This document shows positions 33,867 to 43,354 of a stretch of 64,000 nt of DNA, piece by piece. A model generated the notes under the pieces. It ran no database searches, had not been told where the DNA came from, and saw only the letters and a program-made list of their open reading frames with translations. The position numbers and the translations under genes are program-made. Origin of the DNA: Neoechinorhynchus agilis (lineage: Eukaryota > Acanthocephala); assembly GCA_051530055.1 (NCBI GenBank), contig CM121341.1:12772001-12836000 (forward strand), given 5' to 3'. The stretch's first letter is position 1. Each line of letters starts with the position of its first letter.

Positions 33867-34303
33867 CTACCGTTCAGATGTTTCTTCGACCTTTTGTTCA
33901 ACCGTAGCTTTCTTAGTAGTTACTGACGGCGAATCGCTTTTGCTTTTCCTATCGCTACCTTTCATCAAAGTCTTAATATCATATTCCCCCACAGCAATTT
34001 TAGAATCATTAAGTACTCCAGGCTGCATATCCTCTAAGGGTTGCACCAATAATTGTCGAAGTATTCGCAGTCTTTTGAACACCACTCGTTTCCAACGAGT
34101 GTTCGTTTGGGTTTGCCATAAATGAAGGAATCTACCAAAACCGTATTCTCCTTCGTGGAAACTTCACTAGCCGATTTCAGTAAACCTTTAGTCTGTTTCT
34201 TAGAATTCCCCATTGAAACCTTTGTCTGCCTCTTTGAACCGTTGGCTTTATTCCCTTTGCACTTTTTGACTTTGATTAACTGTTCATTTTTAAGAGCTTG
34301 CAT
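33867..34303 (-). CDS. Possible Lys-rich protein, frame uncertain
   Basis: Two overlapping minus-strand frames: 34034-34303 (N-terminal Lys-rich, MQALKNEQLIKVKKCKG) and one open from about 34160 to 33867 (NTRWKRVVFKRLRILRQLLV, followed by QPLEDMQPGVL). Their composition is protein-like and the second resembles a conserved nuclear or ribosomal protein segment. An intron or frame slip would be needed to join them and no clean GT/AG pair was found. No family recognised. Confidence 0.3.
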
Positions 34304-34844
34304 TTCGCACTGAATAAGCCTCCCTTAATATATCCTTAACTGTGCTGATCGTTTAAATTAATGAATCCTTTAGAGTATCAGCAACTAGTTCAAAGCACTT
34401 CGTTAGTGCAACATCTCTAAGAATGGAATACGTAGCCGAGTCCCGTTCACTGAGTTTTTGTAAGCTTAGAGTAGACGACGATAGAGAGTAAGCGATGATA
34501 GAGATTAATTTCGCTCGTGTTTTTTTCGTGGGAATGCATTTGGCATACGCAATTTCTGCAATGCAATTGTGGTTTTGATCAAAATTGCGCCCGTATGATG
34601 TTTATTGGGTGGTGTAATGAGAGCTAATGAATCATCAAAGTGATAGTAAAATTTGGAATATCTCCCAATTTTGACGAAAGTAGTGTTCAATGAAAGTGTT
34701 TTTGTACTTCCATGCAGCGCAAAAATGATGATGCAGGAAATTTTAAGCAGCAGATCTGATTAAGAGACAAGAAGTTTGTCTGGTTTATACACCAAACAAC
34801 GTTCAAAAACTCACATCTTTTATGAACCTCACTTTAATTTATGT

Positions 34845-35297
34845 TTAGAATCGTAGCTTAGTAAAGAACCATGCCTTTTTGCCCGATAGGAGCCTAAAAC
34901 GATAATCAATTGTTGCTGCGAGTGTGGATACTTACGCTTCAGAAAAATTCCTTTGAACGTTGAGCTTGGCGGTTCTCTTCGTAGCTTTGTCCTTAAGGGC
35001 ATCTTTACTAATTATCTTTCCGTCAAATTTAGAGTCCCAAACGAATCTCGTTGGCATTAAGTGATTATAGTTGATGCATTTAATGAACGGTTTGATTTTC
35101 AACATTCGTTTCTGCTTTTTCTTTGTCATGTGGCGTGTTACCCTTCTCGGATAACGATCGATTCCTACCACAAGAGCATGTGGATATGCTCGGTCGCTTG
35201 TGCTTTCGTCGAATGGCCGAACTATAACTGCCTTACGGCCAGCATAGCGTCCAGCCAAAACGACGACAATGCGTCCACTTTTCAACAATTTGCCCAT
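34845..35297 (-). CDS. RPL27: 60S ribosomal protein L27 (eL27), 2 coding exons
   Basis: Exons 35297-34936 and 34893-34845 joined across a 42-bp intron in phase 2 give 136 residues, the same length as human eL27. Conserved runs are GRIVVVLAGRYAGRKAVIV near the N terminus, HALVVGIDRYPR, INYNHLMPTR and the C-terminal WFFTKLRF. The short last exon begins right after the TTTTAG acceptor at 34894-34895. The start is the ATG opening MGKLLKSG; the frame is open for 32 codons upstream but that part is not conserved. eL27 is a structural protein of the large ribosomal subunit. A pyrimidine stretch (CTCTTCTCC, minus strand, about 80 bp upstream) could be a TOP-like transcription start. Confidence 0.95.
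34894..34935 (-). other. 42-bp intron in RPL27
   Basis: Donor GTAAGT, acceptor TTTTAG. Removing it restores the conserved C terminus. Confidence 0.9.
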
Positions 35298-35539
35298 CAA
35301 ACTTCGGTCACGATTTGTAGGAGTTTGAGAAGCTACGGAGAAGAGCATTGCATGGCAGCTCGTTTTGTGACACAGAAGAATTTTCCACAGCAATGACGCA
35401 ATTATTTGGAACGTGACGTCATTAAAAGGATTTCTCTTCGATTTAATGGGACATTGGCGACAGTGAATTTTTAACGGCTACGTCAAGTGGATTTTTAGAT
35501 TAATGTTCCAAGTTTTTGAAGGTGTGTGCACTACATGAA

Positions 35540-36026
35540 ATGTGGCGGTGGGGAAAAATACATTAAAGAATCACTTTAATTGAAATATATTTCGTCCAAT
35601 CACACTGAACTTCTTCAGTCAATTATTGTTGAAGTGCTTTATTCGCACTTAAATGTACTGTGAATAAAACACTTCAACAATAATTGACTGAAAAAGTTCA
35701 GTGTGATTGGACGAAATATTTCAATTAAAGTCATTCTTTGATTTATTGATAGTTGCGACCTTATTAACCCCCACGATGACTGATTTATTTGTACGAATTT
35801 TCGTCTGCATGCAGACCTCATCTCGGGCAGCCGAGTTCTGCCCAAGTTACACTCACCATGTACTATTCTAGATACCTGAAGAGGTCTGCATGCAGACGAA
35901 AATTCGTACAAATAAATCAGTCATCGGGGAGGTTCATAAGGTTGCAACTATCAATAAATTGGAATTCCCCTGATTGAAATCAAAGACACAATCATTCTTT
36001 GATATAATTTTTTCCCACCGCCACAT
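35540..36026. mobile_element. Composite palindromic element
   Basis: Outer ends ATGTGGCGGTGGG (35540) and CCCACCGCCACAT (to 36026) are inverted. Inside lie an inverted hairpin pair (about 35568-35733) and a separate complete MITE (35741-35959). The inner hairpin arms contain CTGAAGA, a GTTCA/TGGAC stem and GAAA on the minus strand (35588-35620), a hammerhead-like core. Confidence 0.6.
35741..35959. mobile_element. Palindromic MITE nested in the composite element
   Basis: Two ~78-bp inverted arms (TTTATTGATAGTTGC... and its complement) with an internal TTTTCGTCTGCATGCAGAC palindrome on each side. Its right arm also occurs alone at 16790-16858 beside a tRNA gene. No coding capacity. Confidence 0.7.
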
Positions 36027-36114
36027 ACCCATGGATTTTATCTTTAACTACATGTAATAATTTGAGATTTTATTTAAGTGTCAGATCGTAGAAATGGATC
36101 AGTGATTTCACCCT

Positions 36115-36428
36115 CAAAGATCGCGTCCGAAATGAAGAAATTCGGGATCAATATGGAGTGGCACCCATCACCAGTAAAATGCAGCACGCGCGCCTACGAT
36201 GGTTCGATCATGTATTGAGGACGAACTTAGGCACAATCGCCAAAACTGGTCTAGAACTCACTGTCGAAGGAAAGAGACCGAAAGGAAGCCCGAAGCAACG
36301 ATGACTCGACATACTCAATGCTGACTTGAACCAAAAAGGCCTCCGATCGGACGCTGCCTTTGACCTTATGAAATGGAGAGCAAGCGTGAATTGTGCCGAC
36401 CCTACCATTGTGCGGGAAAAGGCCTAAG
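36115..36428 (+). mobile_element. RTE-type LINE C-terminal fragment
   Basis: Plus strand reads KDRVRNEEIRDQYGVAPITS, then MQHARLRWFDHVLR, EGKRPKGSPKQR and DLMKWRASVNCADPT. These are the standard C-terminal motifs of RTE-like polyproteins (NE.IR...VAPI..K....LRW..H..R..GKRPRG.PK.RW). One stop lies after PKQR where W is expected. Truncated at the 5' side. Confidence 0.7.
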
Positions 36429-36449
36429 AACAACAACATCGTGGAATAC

Positions 36450-36545
36450 TTAAGAGCAATGATGAGACTTCCTCTTTCGCGAAATATCTCTCAATAAAAT
36501 TAGCTTTATACGGGCGGGGATTATGATCACCTCATCTCCAATTAG
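36450..36545 (+). repeat. Solo arm with hammerhead-like core
   Basis: AATGATGAGACTTCC...TTTCGCGAAATATCTC resembles the arm sequence at 37.85 kb and 22.65 kb (TGATGAG..CGCGAAATAT). It directly follows the RTE fragment. Degenerate stem II. Confidence 0.4.
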
Positions 36546-36775
36546 TCATAGTATTAAAACTAAGCAATTTGCTCTATTGTGATATTAATTGCTTTCACAA
36601 CTCCATTTCACTACTTCTTGAACATTCTGTGACGAACTGATCACTGCGTTACGTTAGATCTGCATAGGTCCCGAAAGACTGTCTATTTCGATAGGATCAT
36701 AGTTTCCATGACAACAATCCGTTAACCACTAAAATTCTAAAGATCGAATAGACTGAGGGAGAATTAGTGGCTCAA

Positions 36776-38680
36776 ATGGTAGCCGTCACCGAGATCGCTA
36801 TTCATAACCACACAGTCCCCTATGAATCAATAAGGCAATTTGGAAAAATTCAATTATGCTATTTAGCAGTGTTTCTGTTCATATTAATTCTTCAGCACTT
36901 TTTCAAAGCATTCGACTGGTTCTTTAAGGATACACCTCATATCGTTTCCTCGTTACCGACGCAAGTTCAATCGATAAAGAAGAACGAACGGAATGGCACT
37001 TGGATGCAACTCTTATATTGTTCCTGCGGCCTTTTCGGTGCTTATTTGATTTGGGCCCTTCTTCAAGAACGTATTGTTACTAAGAGTTACAAAAGAGGTC
37101 ATTTCTTTAGAAATTCTCAACTGCTCGTCTTCTGCAATCGTCTTGCAGCCGTCATCTTAGCACGCACACTCATGTCAACCTCCTTGAAATCTCACGCCCC
37201 GATTGCACAAGGAAGATTCGCTCTTTGTTCGTACTCGAACTGTATCAGCAGTTGGCTTCAGTAGCGGCAGCAATGGTCATCTTCCCAATAACGCAGACTT
37301 TAGCCAAATAACGTAATGTCAGATTCCTATTGGTTTAGAATTTTCGCTAATTTAGGATTCCTTGTACGACGTCTTGTTTTTGTAAAAGAATGGGAAATTC
37401 TGTAGGCAATTGTTTTCGATAGGAAACCATAAACGCGTTCGGAATACATCGCTAAAAGGGTTCATTGAAAATAAACCACCTTCTTCCTATCTTTCCAGTG
37501 CAATCGATGTTAAATACTGCATGCATTTACGTTTAAAAAAAACTAAAACGTCTATTCTCATTCAGCAGAAGTCGCGTTCTTGTCGAAAACGGTATCCTCA
37601 ACTATATTTTGTAAAAGTTGAGGGTATATTTACGCTTTTGTCCAATTACCAATCATCAATTGCCCATCTTTTGCGTGGATTTCGTTTAAAGAAAATGTTT
37701 CTAATAACAAAACTCATAGAGACAGAATATCCTCGTGCATTAAATATGAATGGACGTTTTTAGCATTCATCGATAGAAAATCCTTTGGGTTAGCCAAAGT
37801 ATAATTATGGTGAAAATACTCCCGGTAATAGCATATCTGAGCTAATGGAGATATTTCGCGAGTTAACCTCGCCTCATCAATCATTGTTTCGCACGTTTTT
37901 CACTAGGTTACCTTGCGAAATATCTCCAATAAATCAAATATGCTATTACCGGGAGTATTTTTACCATAATTACAGTTTTTAGCATTGCTGTGCAATGGAC
38001 ATGGGCTGCCGTTTGTTCTAAGATGATCATGGTTCACAAACGAATGTCTTGTTCACATACCATTTCCGATTTTGGTTATGACAAAAAGCTTTAAGGTGCT
38101 CACAACGATGCTGATGAAAATGATAGTACAACGTAAATGCTACACCTTCAAACAGTACTCGTCAGCAATCGTCCTCTCAATCGGTCTTTACATGTTCCTT
38201 CTTAATGGCAAGTTCATTCGACCATCTGATTCAACTTTATTGGAACCAGCTTGCCTTGCCTTGGCATTTCTGGCATTCGACGCATTCACTTCAAACTGGC
38301 AAGATCGAACGTTTCGATCATTTCCTCAATTAAACCACCGAGAAATGATGGCTAACTGCAACTCATGGTCACTTATTTTAAGCTTCCTTCCACTTATCCC
38401 ATCCATGGTAACCGGATTACCGAAAATTCTGATGGTTGAACCCGCGTTGGTCGCACATATTTTTCTTTTGGCATGCAGTTCGGCTATTGGGCAGTTATTC
38501 ATCTTTCAAACACTCGCTTGGTTTGGTGCTGTTGTGTTGGCAAGTGTCATGAGTGCCAGGCAAGTCTCATCTGCGTTATTATCTTGCTTGATATATGGGC
38601 ATTCAATCGATCGAATAGGTCTTGTAGGAGCTGTACTTATATTTGTTGGAGGTCTTATGGTGGCCAAAACCGCTCGGTAG
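36776..38680 (+). CDS. PAPS transporter (SLC35B2-type), damaged middle
   Basis: Golgi 3'-phosphoadenosine-5'-phosphosulfate transporter, needed for sulfation of glycans and proteins. Exon A, 36776 to about 37307, encodes the N-terminal half: WALLQERIVTKSY, FRNSQLLVFCNRLAAVI, CSYSNCISSW. Exon B, from about 38085, encodes the rest (KSFKVLTTMLMKM, SIGLYMFLLNGK, AFDAFTSNWQD, ACSSAIGQLFIFQT, LLSCLIYGHS) and ends at 38680. Multiple hydrophobic segments fit a 10-helix nucleotide-sugar transporter. At 37261 the frame meets TAG, while the +1 shift continues with MVIFPITQTLAK, matching the family's FPTQVLAK; that frame then stops at 37308 without a clean donor. So there is a one-base discrepancy plus an unclear splice site: a sequence error or a young pseudogene. 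The intron holds a palindromic element. Confidence 0.7.
37410..37763 (+). other. Open frame inside transporter intron
   Basis: 117 codons, rich in Lys and Arg, no family recognised. It lies between the two transporter exons and does not match the transporter. Probably fortuitous, though unusually long for AT-rich intron sequence. Confidence 0.2.
37802..37972. mobile_element. 171-bp perfect-ended palindrome with hammerhead-like core
   Basis: Ends TAATTATGGTgAAAATACTC and its complement are nearly exact. Arms resemble those at 21.8 and 22.7 kb (CCCGGTAATAG, GAAATATtTCC). On the minus strand the left arm (37851-37884) reads TTGATGAG, GCGAG/CTCGC stem, GAAA. A 12-bp direct repeat, GTTTTTAGCATT, occurs at 37756-37767 and 37975-37986, a candidate target duplication offset from the left end. 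It sits inside the transporter intron. Confidence 0.65.
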
Positions 38681-38689
38681 GATGTCACA

Positions 38690-39450
38690 TTTAAAAACAA
38701 CAAACTCTGGTTTCCTCTGTTTTATAATCTATTCTTTTTTTTGTAAGCAAATCGCACGAGGTTTCGCAAAAAGTTTATAATTATTCTGAAGCACTTGAAT
38801 CAAAATGCTGCTATAAGAAGTGATGCTGTCGAACCATCAGAGACGATTTATGTCATATAATGTCACTTATGAGTTTGAAGCAATTTAATGCAAAAGTAAG
38901 TGTTGAACGATTTTGATGACAAATACAATGATGCATAAACCCGTTGTCGCAAATTCGCAGTATTTTCGTCGGAAATATCATCCAACGTTTTACCAGTTTA
39001 TCGACATTTAATTATTGAAAGTTACCCGGATGAACATCGTGGCAAGAACGAAAAATATCCTTCCAGAATACAAGCTCTACTTAAATTTTTCGTCTTGCAT
39101 ACTACGTTCGGTGAAATACCTGAAAATTAGTATCAAATCTTGTCAAAAATATTATGTAGCTTCTCAATTGCCCATCTTAAGCAATTGAAAGTTTATAAAA
39201 CTTTAGATTTTAATGCCGTATTTTTGTTAGGGTGCTTAGCAACAGGATTTGTCTAAGTGAGCTCGCATTTATGTTTAAAGCAAATTATTAGTCATATAGA
39301 ACTCCATAAATGGTGAAATAGCTTATAATATGGATAATGTATCAAGATAGCAGGATAACACACTTGTCCAGCGAAGATAGGAAATACGTTTAACGTTATC
39401 CAATTTTGCATCACGCGCATCATGTTCTAAACAAAAAATAAATCTCCTGA
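38690..39450. other. Spacer between transporter and actin
   Basis: AT-rich with no recognised gene; contains the 3' flank of actin at its right edge. Confidence 0.45.
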
Positions 39451-39451
39451 G

Positions 39452-39457
39452 TTTATT
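39452..39457 (-). terminator. Actin poly(A) signal
   Basis: AATAAA on the minus strand, about 65 bases after the actin stop codon. Confidence 0.6.
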
Positions 39458-39522
39458 CGCACATTATTAATGCATCATTATGTAGGTTAGTTCTGCTCTC
39501 AACTACGCTTTGTTTTAGCATC

Positions 39523-40653
39523 TTAAAAGCACTTTCTATGGACGATCGAAGGTCCGCTTTCGTCGTATTCCTCCTTCGTAATCCACATTGATTGGAATGT
39601 AGACAATGATGCGAGAATAGATCCACCGATCCATACCGAGTATTTGCGCTCTGGTGGGGCTATAATCTTAATTTTTACAGTACTTGGTGCCAAGGATGTC
39701 ATTTCCTTTTGCATTCTATCAGCGATTCCAGGATACATACTGCTGCCACCTGATAGAACAGTATTGGCATAAAGGTCTTTACGGATATCAATATCGCAAC
39801 GCATGATTGAATTGAACGTTGTCTCGTGAATACCCAGAATTTCCATTCCTACGAACGATGGCTGGAACAACGCTTCAGGACAACGGAATCTCTCATTCCC
39901 AATAGTTATAACTTGTCCATCGGGTAGTTCGTAGCTTTTTTCTAAAGATGAGGAACTCGCTGCGATTGCCAATTCCTGTTCATAATCTAAAGCAACGTAG
40001 CAAAGCTTTTCTTTGACATCTCTAACGATTTCCCGTTCTGCCGATGAGACAAAGGCATAACCGTGTTCCATCATGATTTTCATCATGTATTCGGTCAATT
40101 CCCTTCCAGCGATATCGAGACGGAGAATGGCGTGCGGAAGGGCGTATCCTTCGTAGATAGGAACTGTATGAGTTACACCGTCCCCAGAGTCCAGAACAAC
40201 TCCGGTTGTTCGCCCTGAGGCGTATAAAGAAAGGACGGCCTGAATGGCAACGTACATGGCTGGTGAATTGAAAGACTCGAACATGATTTGAGTCATCTTT
40301 TCTCTGTTCACTTTTGGATTCAATGGAGACTCAGTCTGAAGAGTAGGATGCTCTTCTGGAGCAACTCGGAGTTCATTGTAAAACGTATGATGCCATACTT
40401 TCTCCATATCATCCCAGTTTGTAATGATGCCATGCTCAACTGGATACTTTAGAGTCAATATTCCTCTCTTGCTCTGAGCTTCATCTCCAACATAAGAGTC
40501 CTTTTGTCCCATTCCGACCATCACTGCCTGGTATTTTGGCCGTCCAACGATTGAGGGAAACACGACACGAGGAGCATCATCCCCGGCGAATCCGGCTTTG
40601 CACATACCCGATCCATTATCGATCACGACTGCTGCTACTTCTTCGTCGCACAT
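39523..40653 (-). CDS. Actin, single exon
   Basis: 376 residues, complete, ATG at 40653, ending with the invariant [11 protein letters not shown]. Conserved nucleotide-binding loops are present: [18 protein letters not shown] at the N terminus, [20 protein letters not shown] in the middle and [17 protein letters not shown] near 300. The Met-Cys-Asp-Glu-Glu N terminus is of invertebrate type. It differs from typical cytoplasmic/muscle actins at several normally fixed places ([36 protein letters not shown]-like [11 protein letters not shown]), so it is a somewhat diverged isoform. Actin polymerises into filaments for contractility and cell shape. The promoter has a consensus CArG box and TATA box, pointing to SRF control. 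Confidence 0.97.
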   Translation of the reverse strand: MCDEEVAAVVIDNGSGMCKAGFAGDDAPRVVFPSIVGRPKYQAVMVGMGQKDSYVGDEAQSKRGILTLKYPVEHGIITNWDDMEKVWHHTFYNELRVAPEEHPTLQTESPLNPKVNREKMTQIMFESFNSPAMYVAIQAVLSLYASGRTTGVVLDSGDGVTHTVPIYEGYALPHAILRLDIAGRELTEYMMKIMMEHGYAFVSSAEREIVRDVKEKLCYVALDYEQELAIAASSSSLEKSYELPDGQVITIGNERFRCPEALFQPSFVGMEILGIHETTFNSIMRCDIDIRKDLYANTVLSGGSSMYPGIADRMQKEMTSLAPSTVKIKIIAPPERKYSVWIGGSILASLSTFQSMWITKEEYDESGPSIVHRKCF

Positions 40654-40783
40654 TTTGATTGTTTCAGTAGGTAGTGGCGATTTTGTAGAAAGATATGCGG
40701 TTGTTCGTTAGATGGATATATTTGACGCCAAGAGCGATCGGGTTTTGGAGCGAGTGACAGAAAAAAGAATGCAAAACCGACCG

Positions 40784-40791
40784 TATATATA
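40784..40791 (-). promoter_or_regulatory. Actin TATA box
   Basis: TATATATA about 130 bases upstream of the actin ATG on the minus strand. A start site near 40755 would give a leader of about 100 nt. Confidence 0.6.
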
Positions 40792-40846
40792 CAACAAAAA
40801 TTGGCGAAAAATAGGCCCTAAGCGTATACCACCTTCCGCTATTTTT

Positions 40847-40856
40847 CCTTTTATGG
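40847..40856 (-). promoter_or_regulatory. CArG box (SRF site)
   Basis: CCTTTTATGG fits CC(A/T)6GG exactly. It lies ~60 bases upstream of the TATA box, the usual place in actin promoters. On the other strand it reads CCATAAAAGG. Confidence 0.75.
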
Positions 40857-40908
40857 AAATTGTCACTTTTGTCGCTACCTCTATCCGATCTATGCGCTAA
40901 TATGTTTT

Positions 40909-40916
40909 CCACGTGG
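40909..40916. promoter_or_regulatory. CACGTG E-box upstream of actin
   Basis: Palindromic CCACGTGG, ~55 bases beyond the CArG box. A candidate bHLH site; single occurrence, so weak. Confidence 0.3.
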
Positions 40917-40989
40917 CTAAGCAAGGACCGTACATATTCCCGTTGATCGCCCTGAAGAGAACATCTTGACATATCTTACTCATTTCCTT

Positions 40990-41990
40990 CTTTGGAAAAA
41001 GAGATATTTTTAAGGATGTTACGCAATTTTGGCATTCTGAGGTCTTTTTTGATCAATGTGCTCTATCTGGTCTGTTGATAATGCACTCAACCTCTGGATT
41101 GTTCAAGGCTGGTCGATTTCATTTAACTAGTTGATTATAGCATGTTACCGTTAAATGTCAAATATCCTGAAATATCGGGCTTCTTGCGAAAAAATCTCGG
41201 TGGTGGTTCGTACCGATGTGGTGGTGGTGGTCGCCTTAGCAGTAGTGTATTTCTGCGATGTAAGCTGAGATTCCGGTGCCGATGACTTTTTGAACTCTTC
41301 TAACAGAGTCGAGTTAGATTCGACCGTCAGCTTCGGAAAAAGTTTTTGCCAAAGGCTCAGCAAATGGTTGAGTGCTCAGCGTAAACTCAAAAGGTATTAA
41401 GTCCAAACCCGTCCTGATATTCATTTGTGCTCGAATTCATGTACGTATCAAACGATCGTCTTCAACGTCGAAATAATACCGTGGATCAAGCAGACTAAAT
41501 AACAGTTCGTGGCATTAAACACAATTTTTTCAGGCTAATTATGGGTTCGCCGATCGTTTAAAAAGACCATGCTTAGGCTTTCTACTAAAAGAATGCGTTG
41601 AATTTTTCTGTTGGTCCTTAAAAATGATCCCACGTTTTAAATAAAAGTTTCAACAGATTTGGGTTCACAAAGTGCATACTATGATGAGTGAACAATTCAG
41701 TTGCAACTCGTAGGAGCGTTTGCGGCACCCGACTATACATTCTAGAAGTACGCAATTTTTAGCATTTCTCAAGGACAATCCATAAGATCGAAACAAGTTG
41801 CCATCATTTCTCTCTGAAGGTCACAGCATTACTTTATTCGTTTTTATGTAGTACACCTGGCGAAAACAGCATAGGGGATTTTCAAAATTAGTGTGTTCTA
41901 GGGATCCGCTGAAGTAAATTTAATCCACTATGCCATTCGAAGACGATGATCATAGCAAAGCTTGATTTATTAATTTTTATTTTTGTATTC
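40990..41990. other. Spacer
   Basis: A Thr-rich minus-strand frame at 41151-41363 has no ATG start and no recognised family. Otherwise nothing supported. Confidence 0.4.
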
Positions 41991-41992
41991 GA

Positions 41993-42193
41993 TCATCTCA
42001 ACCACGACCGAGGAATTCCTCCATGATGTCCTGGATATGGCGGTCTAGGTGCAGGTCGGTCGACATTTGAGTTAGGACTAAATATTTCGGGATGTTCATG
42101 TGATTCTGTAGGATGGTCCCGTCCAAACTCCGGATCAATATTCATTTCGGGATCAACCTTGTACGGGACGTTACTTGACGGATCGGAGCTCAT
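41993..42193 (-). CDS. Small Pro/Asp-rich protein
   Basis: 66 residues from ATG 42193. The motif YKVDPEMNIDPEFGRDHPT is clearly related to the repeat units of the gene at 43355 (YDVDSNMTVYP..., VDPGFGRPHPT), so the two are paralogues. No signal peptide, no transmembrane segment. Low-complexity, hydrophilic, Pro- and His-rich tail. A TATATA element lies at 42226-42231, just upstream. Function unknown; tyrosine- and proline-rich repeats of this kind suggest a structural or extracellular-matrix/cuticle-associated role, but no secretion signal is seen. Confidence 0.55.
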   Translation of the reverse strand: MSSDPSSNVPYKVDPEMNIDPEFGRDHPTESHEHPEIFSPNSNVDRPAPRPPYPGHHGGIPRSWLR

Positions 42194-42225
42194 TTTCCAA
42201 ACTACAACATGTCCCAGTTTCACAA

Positions 42226-42231
42226 TATATA
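42226..42231 (-). promoter_or_regulatory. TATA box of the small Pro/Asp-rich gene
   Basis: TATATA about 33 bases upstream of the ATG; implies a very short leader or a slightly later start. Confidence 0.4.
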
Positions 42232-42529
42232 AAAACGGATTCGTAGAATGAGTCTCCATAAATGCGAAGTTTGACTCAGTTGCATGTGTTGGATATACCT
42301 TTTCCTCCTTTTTACGTAGCCTTCACATTTGAAAATCCAAAGACAGATATATGTCCTTTATGTGCGTCCTTTGCCTTAGTCTTCGCTCATGAGCATCGTT
42401 TCATAGCGCATATTGCCTAAGCTATTTACCTACCGTCTCAAGAGTTTGAGGCAATTATTGAGTCTTTGGTAAATGTGCAAACATCACTAAGCACAAAGGC
42501 TGAGATATATTCATTCAAAGTTAGACGAT

Positions 42530-43046
42530 ATGGGTCTTGTCTGCTCAAAAGCTAATCTCGAACAAAATGACTCATTTAAGGATATAAACGAAAGTTTAAG
42601 TCAGTTCTCAATCAGTATTGCTGATGATGATAGCCTTTGTGAAAACGTAATTCTTGATGTTAGTGCGCTTGGGAATCCGGGAACAATTGGACAGATCAGT
42701 GAGCGTAGACAGTGCACAGGAAGTGTAAAAGTCTCTAATAGTTTGAAAGCTGTATCATTGAGGAGTAAAAGTTCTTCGGTGACACGATTAGCCATAATGT
42801 CAAAGATGAGGAGATGTCGGAGTTCAGTGTTCGGTGGATCGCGAAGGAGCTATCAAGTTGCCATCTATAATTCAAATCCAAGATTAAGAACAGCGAAGCT
42901 CAGTAAAAGCATCGATTGTGACTTTATTGCACGAAAAGGGTCTATTGAAGGTTGGTTTGCGCGAATAAAAATGTTAATATTGTGGTTTTTCTTGTTTAGG
43001 AACTTACACCCGATCGCGAACGCTAAATCGCACAGTGATGCAGTGA
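42530..43046 (+). CDS. Putative N-myristoylated protein, 2 exons
   Basis: Exons 42530-42950 and 43000-43046 join in phase 1 across a 49-bp intron (GTTGGT...TTGTTTAG), giving 155 residues. The N terminus MGLVCSK fits an N-myristoylation signal (Gly2, Ser6) with Cys5 available for palmitoylation, as in membrane-anchored signalling proteins. The body is Ser-rich and basic towards the C terminus (SKMRRCRSSVFGGSRRSYQV) with several possible phosphosites, ending SIEGTYTRSRTLNRTVMQ. Without splicing the frame would continue into a hydrophobic intron-encoded stretch, which is less likely. No family recognised; a membrane-tethered regulatory protein is a guess. Confidence 0.5.
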
Positions 43047-43309
43047 GTTTAGACTTTGTTGTTTTAGCTGGGCAATAAATCGTGCTGTAATAAGATAAGG
43101 AAAACTCAGGAATAAAAATCTCAGTTATTATTTTGCGCGTTTGCTTTTTACAATCACGGACCTGTAATGACATTGTTAAAATACATTAAAGACATTTTAT
43201 GGATCCTTGATATGACGAATAGCATAGCCACGATTAGCGTGTTAGACAAATGAGTCAAACTACGCTCAAAATGTGACTCTTCCTTAAACTCACACCCTGT
43301 AGCTAGGTG

Positions 43310-43316
43310 TATAAAA
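43310..43316 (+). promoter_or_regulatory. TATA box of repeat-protein gene
   Basis: TATAAAA 39 bases before the ATG at 43355. Confidence 0.55.
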
Positions 43317-43354
43317 CAAAGGAATGGGGTGCGCTAGCTTACTTTTTATTCGAA

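Noticed and set aside
37410-37763. Lys-rich frame as a third transporter exon
   Set aside because: Transporter halves align without it and it has no hydrophobic segments.
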